Below, piece after piece: positions 1-8,400 of a DNA stretch of 44,758 bases. A program made the translations under genes and the position numbers. The DNA is from Bacteroidales bacterium (GTDB lineage Bacteria; Bacteroidota; Bacteroidia; Bacteroidales; UBA3824). The stretch spans positions 1 to 44,758 of the forward strand of contig JAGCVU010000265.1 of assembly GCA_017962175.1 (NCBI GenBank), written 5' to 3'. The notes beneath the pieces are model-generated. The model saw only the letters and a program-made list of their open reading frames with translations. It was not told the DNA's origin and made no database searches. How positions within the stretch are numbered: position 1 is the stretch's first letter; each line of letters begins with the position of its first letter.

Positions 1-284
1 ACAACCTCCACTCCGTCAGGTACTTTTATTGTATCGCCATAAAATGAACTTGGTATGTCAGTGGTGTAAAACCGTTTGCCATCTTCCGACAGCAAGCAAT
101 TGTCTTTCAGCATAAAACGTTTTGAATTGAAATCAGGAATTTCCTCCAAAACTGCGCTGTCGATATTATCATACTGGTATTGATACCAGTTTTTCATCAA
201 CGCCAATGCCGAATCAGCCGAGATTATCTGCCCCGACAAAAACAGTGGAAATAGTGATAATAATATAATAAGTGTAGGTTTCAT
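1..284 (-). CDS. N-terminal part of an exported protein of unknown function (cut by window edge)
   Basis: The reverse strand is open from an ATG at 284 to the window edge, giving 94 codons with no stop. The product begins MKPTLIILLSLFPLFLSGQ, a typical signal peptide (Lys, hydrophobic core, small residues before the cut). The visible mature part is rich in Asp, Tyr and Ser and shows no motif I recognise. A TAnnTTTG element lies on the same strand at 308-315, 23 bases before the ATG, which supports this start. The gene is divergent from the esterase at 517. The protein is probably periplasmic or outer-membrane associated; no function is assigned. Confidence 0.72.
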   Translation of the reverse strand, partial: MKPTLIILLSLFPLFLSGQIISADSALALMKNWYQYQYDNIDSAVLEEIPDFNSKRFMLKDNCLLSEDGKRFYTTDIPSSFYGDTIKVPDGVEV

Positions 285-307
285 ATTGGTTAGGTTTAAT
301 AATTATG

Positions 308-315
308 CAAAGATA
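308..315 (-). promoter_or_regulatory. Bacteroidota -7 promoter element
   Basis: Read on the reverse strand this is TATCTTTG, an exact match to TAnnTTTG, 23 bases upstream of the exported-protein ATG at 284. I see no good -33 TTTG at the usual spacing. Confidence 0.6.
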
Positions 316-480
316 CAAAAAAATCTGTATTTGAGTATTGCGAAAAGCCAAACAATAGTCAGTTTTTGCTTACTACGTAATCTACTTACTAAAATCTGTA
401 ATTATATTCTACATATATTATTCCTTTTAGAAAAATTCTCCAATTTTTAGATTTTTCATAGATAATATCCGTTGATGCCA

Positions 481-488
481 TATTTTTG
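481..488 (+). promoter_or_regulatory. Bacteroidota -7 promoter element before first esterase
   Basis: TATTTTTG matches TAnnTTTG and lies 28 bases before the ATG at 517. It overlaps the longer reading frame that starts at 472, so the downstream ATG is the better start. Confidence 0.6.
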
Positions 489-516
489 CATCGTAAATCA
501 TAAAAATATTAGTGCA

Positions 517-1266
517 ATGAAGATAGGATATTACAAACATTGGAGCGAAAATCTCGGCAGAGAGGTTGAGTACAAGACTTTCGGCTATGCTGGAAGGGGA
601 GTGTTGGTGTTCCCGTCGCAAGACCAACGTTTCTACGAATGGGAAGACAACGGTATGGTGGCCACTCTCGTTCCAATGATTGAGTCAGGCGATTTCCATC
701 TGATTTGCTGCGACAGTATCGACGCTGAAACTTGGAGCCTATCTGATGGCAACCAAAACGAGCGTATCCAACTGCACGAACGTTGGTTCCATTACATTAC
801 CGACGAACTTATTCCTGCGGTCTGTAATGGACAAAAACTCATTGTCACGGGTTGCAGTATGGGAGGTTACCACGCCGCCAACTTCTTTTTCCGCCGTCCC
901 GACCTTTTCGACGGTATCGTGTCGCTGAGCGGACTGTTTCACGCCGATTACTTTTTCCCTGAATACAACAACGCGCTTATTTATCGAAATTCTCCTATCG
1001 ACTATCTTGGCAATGCAGGTAATTACAACCTGATTGTGAGAGAGTTGAAAAACAAAACTATGATTTTTTGCTGTGGTCGTGGCTATTACGAAGATATTAC
1101 GGGCGAATCTACCGCACGCCTCGGAAACATCCTCAACCGCCTTGGCGTAGATGCTTGGGTGGATTTTTGGGGTAACGACGTAAGCCACGATTTTTATTGG
1201 TGGCGATGTCAGGCCAAGTATTTTTTTGAAAAAATCGCCGCCGGAAACATCAGCAAGGCAGCATAA
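517..1266 (+). CDS. Alpha/beta-hydrolase esterase (first of two paralogues)
   Basis: A 249-residue alpha/beta-hydrolase of the putative esterase type. The nucleophile elbow GCSMGG places Ser114 as the likely catalytic serine, and the C-terminal VSHDFYWW motif gives His224 as the likely catalytic histidine. There is no signal peptide, so it should be cytoplasmic. The in-frame start at 472 is rejected because it would overlap the TAnnTTTG promoter; translation from 517 begins MKIGYYKHWSENLGRE, which aligns residue for residue with the second esterase at 2578. An ATP-grasp ligase lies 30 bases downstream. Small esterases beside ATP-grasp enzymes are known from amide or peptide-ligating clusters, so hydrolysis or transfer of an ester or thioester intermediate is possible. 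The substrate is unknown. Confidence 0.88.
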   Translation: MKIGYYKHWSENLGREVEYKTFGYAGRGVLVFPSQDQRFYEWEDNGMVATLVPMIESGDFHLICCDSIDAETWSLSDGNQNERIQLHERWFHYITDELIPAVCNGQKLIVTGCSMGGYHAANFFFRRPDLFDGIVSLSGLFHADYFFPEYNNALIYRNSPIDYLGNAGNYNLIVRELKNKTMIFCCGRGYYEDITGESTARLGNILNRLGVDAWVDFWGNDVSHDFYWWRCQAKYFFEKIAAGNISKAA

Positions 1267-1296
1267 TAATGAGAAAATGAATAAAAAACTATAACG

Positions 1297-2532
1297 ATGA
1301 ACTTTATTTTTATTTCGCCACATTTCCCGCACACATATTGGGAATTTTGCGACCGCTTGAAACAAAACGGCGTTACTACACTCGGCATTGCCGATGCGCC
1401 TTACGATTCGCTAAGCAACGAGGTAAAAAACTCTCTTACAGAGTATTACAAGGTTAACAACCTTGAAAACTACGATGAGGTTTACCGCGCTGTGGCGTTT
1501 TTTGCCTACAAATATGGTCGCATAGATTGGATTGAATCTAACAACGAATATTGGCTTGGTCAGGACGCCCGTTTGCGCACTGATTTTCACGTTACCACAG
1601 GTTTGATGACCGATGGAATTGCCTCCATTAAAGAAAAATCCGCTATGAAAAAAATCTATCAAAATGGCGGAATACCCACAGCATGGCAGTTTAAGGCATC
1701 CGAAGGCATTATTAAGGCGCGAGAATTTGCCGATATTGTAAAGTATCCTTTAATTGCCAAACCCGATGTGGGCGTGGGTGCAGGAGGTACGTTTAAAATT
1801 CATTCCGATGTGGAACTCGAAAACTTTTTCTTCACAGTTTCCAATACGCAAAACTATGTTATTGAGGAGTTTATCACCGGCGACATCTGTTCTTACGATG
1901 CCATAATCAACTCTAAGGGAGAGCCGCTTTTTGAGTCGATGACCGTGTGGCCGCCGTCGATTATGGACATAGTTAACAAACAGTTAGACCTTGCTTATTA
2001 CGTTGACAAAACCATTCCCGAATCGCTCCGCAACATTGGACGACGCACCGTGGAAGCCTTTGGAGTAAAAAGTCGTTTTGTTCACCTTGAATATTTCCGT
2101 TTAGACTCCGACCGTGGGGTGCTTGGCTCAAAGGATGATTTTGTGGCTTTGGAGGTAAATATGCGTCCCGCAGGTGGATACACGCCCGATATGATTAATT
2201 ATGCACATTCTACCGACGTTTACAAAATTTGGGCAGATATGGTTTGCTACGATAAATCGCAAATTGCGTCATCAAATCAGCACAACGTTGGCAATGCGCT
2301 TTCGTTGCCGTGGAAAAACGAATATTATTGTGCATTTGCCTCACGCAGAGATATTTACAAATACGTTCATTCCGACGATGAGGTAAAAAATCGTTACCAC
2401 AATCAGTTGGTAATGTGCGAACGTATGCCCGAAATTCTCTCCGGCGCAATGGGCAACCAGATGTTTACCGTAAAACTCGACACTTACGAGCAGGTGGAGG
2501 AGTTTGTGGCATTAGTGCACGCTAAAAAATAG
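1297..2532 (+). CDS. ATP-grasp domain ligase
   Basis: A 411-residue protein with the order of an ATP-grasp ligase. It has an N-terminal Rossmann-like preATP domain starting MNFIFISPHFPHTYWEF, a central lid with YPLIAKPDVGVGAGG (nucleotide-binding Lys and Gly-rich loop), VIEEFITGD, and near the C-terminus LEVNMRPAGG, which supplies the metal-binding Glu and Asn. Such enzymes activate a carboxylate as an acylphosphate and join it to an amine or thiol. The closest general type is the carbamoyl-phosphate-synthase/biotin-carboxylase-like ATP-grasp group. It lies between two paralogous esterases, so the three probably act in one small pathway. The substrate cannot be read from the sequence. Confidence 0.86.
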   Translation: MNFIFISPHFPHTYWEFCDRLKQNGVTTLGIADAPYDSLSNEVKNSLTEYYKVNNLENYDEVYRAVAFFAYKYGRIDWIESNNEYWLGQDARLRTDFHVTTGLMTDGIASIKEKSAMKKIYQNGGIPTAWQFKASEGIIKAREFADIVKYPLIAKPDVGVGAGGTFKIHSDVELENFFFTVSNTQNYVIEEFITGDICSYDAIINSKGEPLFESMTVWPPSIMDIVNKQLDLAYYVDKTIPESLRNIGRRTVEAFGVKSRFVHLEYFRLDSDRGVLGSKDDFVALEVNMRPAGGYTPDMINYAHSTDVYKIWADMVCYDKSQIASSNQHNVGNALSLPWKNEYYCAFASRRDIYKYVHSDDEVKNRYHNQLVMCERMPEILSGAMGNQMFTVKLDTYEQVEEFVALVHAKK

Positions 2533-2551
2533 CGGTTTTATCAATTTTTTA

Positions 2552-2559
2552 TATCTTTG
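2552..2559 (+). promoter_or_regulatory. Bacteroidota -7 promoter element before second esterase
   Basis: TATCTTTG matches TAnnTTTG and sits 18 bases before the ATG at 2578. It suggests that the second esterase can be transcribed apart from the ATP-grasp gene. A TTG start at 2557 would lie inside this element and is rejected. Confidence 0.6.
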
Positions 2560-2577
2560 CTCCCAAATACATCTAAA

Positions 2578-3303
2578 ATGAAAACTGAATACAGAAAAAA
2601 TTATAGCCACAACCTTGGCCGCGATATGGAATACAAGGTGTATGGCGATGGCGGCAAAACCGCGCTTGTGTTTCCGTCGCAAAACGGACGCTTTTTCGAC
2701 TACGAAAACTTTGGAATGGTGGACACTCTCGCCCCATTGATCAACAGCGGACGTCTCCGACTTGTATGCTGCGACAGTATCGACCCCGAAACATGGAGCA
2801 GCCAAAGTTGGGACAACCGTTGGCGCATTGAGCAGCACGAGCGTTGGTACAACTATATTTGCAACGAACTTGTGCCCGAAATTGGCGGCGCAGGAAGCCT
2901 TATCTCCACTGGATGCTCTATGGGCGGATTTCACTCGGCAAATTTCTTTTTTCGCCGTCCCGATATTTTTGACACGCTAATTGCGCAAAGCGGACTTTAC
3001 CACGCAAGTTACTTTTTTGGCTCTTACAGCGACGAACTTGTATATTCAAATTCGCCCGAAGACTACCTTACTTGGATGCCCCGCGACCATTATTATTGGA
3101 ACGAATATCGCAATCGTCGCATTATAATTTGCTGTGGACAAGGCAATTGGGAAGAAGACCTTCTCGCCTCCACCCGCCGACTTGATGCCATTCTCAAAGA
3201 CCACGGAGTACCCGCTTGGTTTGATTATTGGGGCTTCGATGTTGCCCACGATTGGTGTTGGTGGCGTCCGCAGATAAAATATTTTATGGAAAAGGTGGTG
3301 TAA
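2578..3303 (+). CDS. Alpha/beta-hydrolase esterase (second paralogue)
   Basis: A 241-residue paralogue of the esterase at 517; they share long runs such as the NLGR, VFPSQ, CCDSID, HERW, GCSMGG and NFFFRRPD segments. The catalytic Ser114 and His224 fall at the same residue numbers in both proteins when the ATGs at 517 and 2578 are used, which supports both starts. There is no signal peptide. It ends 30 bases before a strong terminator hairpin. It differs from the first copy mainly in the lid region (about residues 135-175), where substrate preference would be set, so the two may act on different esters or opposite steps around the ATP-grasp enzyme. The substrate is unknown. Confidence 0.88.
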   Translation: MKTEYRKNYSHNLGRDMEYKVYGDGGKTALVFPSQNGRFFDYENFGMVDTLAPLINSGRLRLVCCDSIDPETWSSQSWDNRWRIEQHERWYNYICNELVPEIGGAGSLISTGCSMGGFHSANFFFRRPDIFDTLIAQSGLYHASYFFGSYSDELVYSNSPEDYLTWMPRDHYYWNEYRNRRIIICCGQGNWEEDLLASTRRLDAILKDHGVPAWFDYWGFDVAHDWCWWRPQIKYFMEKVV

Positions 3304-3330
3304 ATGTTCTTTTGCTAAAAAAAGAAAAAA

Positions 3331-3361
3331 GGCAGTCTGAAAATCTCAGTCTGCCTTTTTT
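3331..3361. terminator. Bidirectional intrinsic terminator
   Basis: GGCAG at 3331 pairs with CTGCC ending 3355. Inside it lie one T-T mismatch and a CTGA/TCAG stem around a five-base loop. A-runs precede and T-runs follow the hairpin, so it can stop the rightward esterase transcript and the leftward tRNA-Leu transcript. Confidence 0.8.
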
Positions 3362-3362
3362 G

Positions 3363-3444
3363 TACCCGGGACAGGAGTCGAACCTGCAAACCTCGCGGCA
3401 CTAGAACCTGAAACTAGCGCGTCTACCAATTTCGCCACCCGGGC
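3363..3444 (-). tRNA. tRNA-Leu (CAG)
   Basis: On the reverse strand an 82-base tRNA folds with acceptor GCCCGGG (3444-3438) against CCCGGGU (G1-U72), a D-arm containing AAATTGGTAGAC, anticodon loop TTCAGGT with anticodon CAG, a long variable arm as expected for class II tRNAs, and a T-arm with GGTTCGACTCC. The discriminator is A at 3363. CCA is not encoded. The base pair next to the anticodon loop is a T-T mismatch. Confidence 0.93.
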
Positions 3445-3470
3445 AAAAATTTTTTTCGCTTTTTGCGGTG

Positions 3471-3478
3471 CAAAGTTA
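3471..3478 (-). promoter_or_regulatory. Promoter element of tRNA-Leu
   Basis: The reverse strand reads TAACTTTG, matching TAnnTTTG, 26 bases upstream of the tRNA-Leu 5' end. Confidence 0.6.
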
Positions 3479-3490
3479 GATTCTTTTTTT

Positions 3491-3498
3491 TATATTTG
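3491..3498 (+). promoter_or_regulatory. Promoter element of the winged-helix/TPR gene
   Basis: TATATTTG matches TAnnTTTG and lies 22 bases before the GTG start at 3521. It is back to back with the tRNA-Leu promoter. Confidence 0.55.
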
Positions 3499-3520
3499 GA
3501 AAAAATTTAGGGCAAAAAAA

Positions 3521-4525
3521 GTGAATAATTTTTTATTCGTTAAATATCAAGGTCTTAGTAGTGGCGAAAAAAGTGTGCTCGCTACAATTTCGGTGCTTCC
3601 GTCGTCGTGGTATAGTGTAAAAGATTTGTTTCACTATCTCGATATACACCACGGCAGCGACGAAGGAGTGAAATTTTTCGACAATCTTCACACCCTTGCC
3701 CGCAAAGGTTGGCTCAATTTTACCAAAGGCTGTTACAAAATTTCTGATTCGGCTAATAGTTTTTTAACATCGCTAAAAATTACCGAACAACATTATCTCC
3801 GCACGCTTATCGAAAAAGTTTCGGGATATTTTGCCAAACCGCAAATTGTTGAACGCCGCAAAGAATACGAGCATATTGCAGCCAACATCCTCGAAAAAAT
3901 CAAGTCGCCATCAAAGAAACTTGCCCTTCTTGCCAAAAATTTTTCAAAATATTGCCTCAACCTCAAACAGAAATGTTTAGCGTTGAAATACAGCGATATG
4001 GCTGTTGATATTCAAAAACAAGTAGACGTTTACGACGAGGATCTTTGCAGTATTTTTGCCGAAAAAGCCGCCGTGCTAAATTCTGCCGGCAAATACGGCG
4101 AGGCAATAGAAACAGGTCTTAAATGCTTGGATTTCTGCGTTATGCACAAACGCCCAAACAAAACCAAAACCTACGCTTTGGAACTCTGTTACGGTGTAAT
4201 GTCGTCGGCATTTGAGCGTTTAAACGATTACAAAAAATCGCTTCTCTATGCCCTCAAAGCCATTGAAACAGGTCGCCGAAACCGCAATTTTGGTGTTTAC
4301 GAGCAAGCCACAAGTTATTACAACGCCGCAGTATCGCTCTACAAAAACGGCGAATATGCCCGAGCACGATTTTATATCATAAAGGCGTATGCCGAATATT
4401 GCAACGAAAACGGCGGTCATCGTCCCGGCTGGTTTTCAAAATGGAATATTAGGCGGATACATTATTGTGTAAGATATCGAATCAACTATCTTTTCTTGCG
4501 TATTTTCCATCATTTTTCTTCATAA
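3521..4525 (+). CDS. Winged-helix-like plus TPR protein of unknown function
   Basis: A 334-residue protein with a GTG start placed just after a TAnnTTTG element. Residues 10-95 look like a winged helix of the kind that follows the NTPase core of STAND proteins: a hydrophobic helix ending VLPSSW, a recognition-like helix, then ARKGWLNFTKGCYKIS. Residues 130-310 form helical hairpins spaced like TPRs, for example AEKAAVLNSAGKYGEAIETG and YYNAAVSLYKNGEYARARF. No P-loop is present, so it is like the sensor half of a STAND protein without its ATPase. There is no signal peptide or membrane helix. It reads in the same direction as, and immediately before, the TIR-like/STAND cassettes but has its own promoter. 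A link to the cassettes is inferred from position and fold only. Confidence 0.75.
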   Translation: MNNFLFVKYQGLSSGEKSVLATISVLPSSWYSVKDLFHYLDIHHGSDEGVKFFDNLHTLARKGWLNFTKGCYKISDSANSFLTSLKITEQHYLRTLIEKVSGYFAKPQIVERRKEYEHIAANILEKIKSPSKKLALLAKNFSKYCLNLKQKCLALKYSDMAVDIQKQVDVYDEDLCSIFAEKAAVLNSAGKYGEAIETGLKCLDFCVMHKRPNKTKTYALELCYGVMSSAFERLNDYKKSLLYALKAIETGRRNRNFGVYEQATSYYNAAVSLYKNGEYARARFYIIKAYAEYCNENGGHRPGWFSKWNIRRIHYCVRYRINYLFLRIFHHFSS

Positions 4526-4551
4526 TTTTAAATAACTGGCGTTTTTTTTGT

Positions 4552-4559
4552 TATATTTG
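4552..4559 (+). promoter_or_regulatory. Promoter element of cassette A (TIR-like gene)
   Basis: TATATTTG matches TAnnTTTG, 28 bases before the ATG at 4588. It shows that the longer reading frame from 4465 is not the real start. Confidence 0.6.
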
Positions 4560-4587
4560 TGGCGATGACAAAATAAACATACACACT

Positions 4588-5430
4588 ATGCCCATAAGCC
4601 TATACACCGCACATATTCGCGTTTTTGTAGCCGACGCGCCGGAACAGATGGCTCCTGTGCGCCAAAAACTTTGCCGAGTGCTTCAAAAAGCCGGCTTGGA
4701 AATTGTGAATCCGCCCGAAGATAAAGAACAAACTCACGACGTGATTGCAACTGCCTCTTGTTCAGTGCATATACTCGGCGAAGGTAGCGAAAACAACGCT
4801 ATTGCCGAACACCAATATCGCGCCGCTCGTGGTATCCGATCCGAACAATTTAAAATGTTTGTGTGGAATCCGGCGGGAGTTATCAATCAATATGTCAACA
4901 ACATACGAAGAGATATTGCCGAAAATACACTCTACTCGTCAAACCGTTCGCCAATTGTGTTTGTTGAGGAATTGCGAGGCATTATGAATATGCGTAAACA
5001 AGCCGCCGACGAAGTTCAGCAAAAAGATATATTCTTTATTTACAACGACTTAGATAAAGATACCGCCATCGACATTGCCAATATGTTGCAAGATATTCAA
5101 TCGGTTGCACGCTTGAGCATTACCATGAACAACGACACCGACTACACGCAATACATCAAAAACCAGTTAACTGGCTGCAAAATCGGCGTTATATATTACA
5201 ATTACGCCAGCGATTGGGTGCTTTCGTTTGCCCGTCAGGTGTGGAAAGATACCGGCGGGAGTAGTAGTAGCGCGCCATGGTTTATTATTGGCAACAGCGA
5301 CCACGCCAACCCCGATGCCTTGAAAATTTTCGACGGCATTATTGCACACTCTGTTCGCGAAAAAAGTTTGATACCTTTGGATATCAAGATTTTTTACGAT
5401 AAAACAATAGAAAATAAAACTACGGAATAA
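4588..5430 (+). CDS. TIR/DUF4062-like protein of cassette A
   Basis: A 280-residue cytoplasmic protein starting MPISLYTAHIRVFVADAP. It appears to have two alpha/beta halves. Residues 5-135 have the pattern of DUF4062/TIR-like folds: a beta strand IRVFVAD, helix, EIV, then an SCSVHILGE strand and a YRAAR helix. Residues 145-275 repeat it with IFFIYNDLDKDTA, a central CKIGVIYYNYASDWV strand-turn-helix and WFIIGN. That second pattern is typical of TIR-like modules paired with STAND NTPases. I cannot place a catalytic Glu with confidence, so NADase activity is not claimed. It is 35 bases before the STAND gene, which has its own -7 element. Only cassette A carries this gene. It could be an input or effector adaptor for all three STAND proteins. 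Confidence 0.7.
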   Translation: MPISLYTAHIRVFVADAPEQMAPVRQKLCRVLQKAGLEIVNPPEDKEQTHDVIATASCSVHILGEGSENNAIAEHQYRAARGIRSEQFKMFVWNPAGVINQYVNNIRRDIAENTLYSSNRSPIVFVEELRGIMNMRKQAADEVQQKDIFFIYNDLDKDTAIDIANMLQDIQSVARLSITMNNDTDYTQYIKNQLTGCKIGVIYYNYASDWVLSFARQVWKDTGGSSSSAPWFIIGNSDHANPDALKIFDGIIAHSVREKSLIPLDIKIFYDKTIENKTTE

Positions 5431-5440
5431 ATTTTGTTAC

Positions 5441-5448
5441 TACTTTTG
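5441..5448 (+). promoter_or_regulatory. -7 element before STAND gene A
   Basis: TACTTTTG matches TAnnTTTG, 17 bases before the ATG at 5466. The same octamer precedes STAND gene C. Confidence 0.5.
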
Positions 5449-5465
5449 CGGAAAAATAAAATATA

Positions 5466-8400
5466 ATGCCCGCAGTTTGCCCATATCCCGGTCTACGTCC
5501 ATTTAGCGAAGAGGAGAGTATCTTCTTCAAAGGTCGTGATTTGCATATTAGACAAATTGTTAAATTGTTGGAAACCAACAAGATGGCATTTATTACCGGA
5601 GCGTCGGGCGATGGAAAATCGTCGATGGTGTATGCCGGTGTTATTCCGTACATTAGGGCAGGATTCTTTAAATCGCAATACAACAGTTGGTTAATAGTAG
5701 ATTTTAAGCCTCAGCGAAATCCTCTTAAATCACTTTCGGATGCTACAGCGGCAGAATTGGGCATTGATACCGCTGAATGTGCCGACCAACTTCAATTCGG
5801 ATTTTCCTCATTAACAGACCTTTACAAGCAATCGGGAAATTATGTAACGGGCATTACCGAAGCTGTTAACAAGGGCAAAAATCTGTTGATCTTAGCCGAC
5901 CAATTTGAGGAAATTTTCACCTATTCCGAAAATTTCAACGATGGCATTCCAAGCGACGAAAGCTACACTGCCATCAATCTTTTGTTAGAAACTATTAGAA
6001 TTGCGGTAGCTGAACAATTACCTGTGTATGTGATATTTACCATGCGTTCCGACTATATTAGTCAATGCACTGTGTTTAAGCATTTGCCTGAATTTATTGC
6101 ATACAGTCAGTTTTTTGTGCCGCAATTAAAACGCGAAGAAATTCGTCAAGTAATCGAAGAACCCGCAATACTTGCAGGCGGAAGCGTTTCGCCACGTCTT
6201 ACAGAAGTGATAATCAATAATTTAAATGCAGGGTTCGACCAACTTCCCGTGCTGCAACATGCGCTCAATTTGCTTTGGAAAACGGCTCAAAACGGCAAAG
6301 TGGAACTCGACCTAATGCACCTTGCCAAAATTGCTGGTATTTCCAAAGATGTGCTTTCCGAACGCGAGCAAACGATTTTCGACGCTTGGTTTGCCACACG
6401 TCCAACGTATATGCAAAAATATTTTGCCAAGCCCGACCTCAATAATGTGCTCAACGCTCACGCCGGAATGCTCTACGAATCGGCTTACAACTATTTTGAG
6501 AAAAATGCAGATTGGGCCGACAAAAATATCACTCCCGAAGAAAGCAAGCAAATTATTGAAATTGCCTTTAAGAGTCTCACCAAAATCGACAACAACCGTC
6601 AGGTGCGAAACCGCTGCACATTGCACGAAATTACAGGCATTATCAATAAGCCAAATATCAATGAATCAACCGTTTGCGGAGTATTAAATATTTTCCGCGA
6701 CGAAAACAATACACTCCTTCGTCCATTTTCGTTAAAAGACAATATCGAAACCCAATATCTCGATGGCGACACCGTGCTTGACGTTACCCACGAGGCATTA
6801 ATCCGAAATTGGAAACTACTTTCAAAATGGGACAACGAGGAGCAAGCTAACCTCAACGAATACAACGAGTTTAATGCTCAGGTGCAACGTTGGCTCGACA
6901 ATGGTCGCAAATCAGAATTTCTACTTCCGGCGGGCAACTATGCCGTGTTTAGTGAGTGGTACGAAAAATGCCGTCCGAACAAATATTGGATTCTAAAGCA
7001 CGACACATCGCAACGTCCTGAAACCGAACGACTTCGCACAGCCACAAGTCGCATGGAAAAACTCGATGCCTATATGGAACAGAGCCACAACGCCATTCTG
7101 GCTCAAGAAAAATCGCGCCGTAGAAAAAACGTTTATGCCTTGTGCATTCTTTCGGCGTTTATTCTTGTGCTTGCGATTTTTTCGTGGTGGGCTTTGTCAG
7201 AAAAAAACAACGCAGAATATCAGTCAGACCGTGCAGCCGACCGTCAACGCTATGCCGAACAGCAACAGCACATTGCCGAAAACGAACGTCAAATGGCAGA
7301 GTTTCAAAAAAATCTTGCTCAGCAAGCCAACGACGAGGCTCAGCAACAACGCGATTCGGTAAAAATTCTTTACGACCGTGCACGTGCTGCCAAACGCGAA
7401 TCCGACCGTGCACGCCGCCTTGCCGAAGAGGCTCAACAACTTGCCGAACAAGAACGCCGCAATGCCGAATATAGTTACGAAATAGCTCAGCAACAGCGCG
7501 ATACAGCCGAACGCGAACGTCGCAATGCCCTGTATCAACGCGACCTTACCAAAGTGGCAAACGATAGCGCGGCGCATCTCTATTACATTGCCCTTAGTAA
7601 CACCTTGGCTATGAAGGCTAAAAACCAATACGAGGACAAAACACTCAACCTTCGTCTTGCCAAAACCGCTTGCGAAATGAACCGAAAAGGTGGTAGCGAC
7701 CAAATCAATGCCGACCTTTACGATGCCATGCTCTTTGCAATGGAGCAAAACAATATTATTAAACCGCTGAATATCAATTCGTCGGCACCAATTAAATCGT
7801 TCATTATCAATCCTTCGGGACAAATCGTTACCTTTGCATCCAACGGCAACATTGCCAAATACAAAATTACGGGCAACGGTAAGGTGGATAATGTCGACAA
7901 CATAGAACTCACCAACAACGGTTATCGCGTGCCGGTAGAATCGGCAGAGTTTTTAACTTCCTCATTGATAGTGTATTCTGCCAAAGACCGCAAATCGTAT
8001 ATCATCGACATCAATTCCAAAAAACGCATACCTTTGCCCGCAGTCAACGATTATATTCAAGCTGTTTCGCCATTGCAGGATGGTAAAAAATCAGATGCTG
8101 TGCAGCAATTTGCAGTGGCTTACGTGGGTGGCAAAGTGGCAATTATGAATCCCAACGGCGAAGAAACCATTGCCCAAAAAGAGTTTGATGTTAACATCAC
8201 CGACATTTATTACCACAGCAACAACAAACTTTACGTGCTGTTTCACGATGGAAGTCTCGCCAAGTGGAATCCCACAACCAACGATGTTGAAAAAATTCTA
8301 CCTGCAATTCCGGCTTTGCACGCTTTTAAAATGGCTGCCATTACCGACAAAAACCTTCTTGCAGTATGTTACAGCAATGGTGATATTCAGTTTGTTAACC

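Noticed and set aside
739..1365. Long reverse reading frame across the first esterase (208 codons)
   Set aside because: It is the shadow of a well-motivated esterase gene on the other strand and has no protein motif or promoter of its own.
7224..7823. Reverse and second forward frames across the STAND A coiled coil
   Set aside because: They arise from the repetitive Ala/Glu/Gln/Arg codons of the coiled coil. The same effect appears in cassettes B and C.
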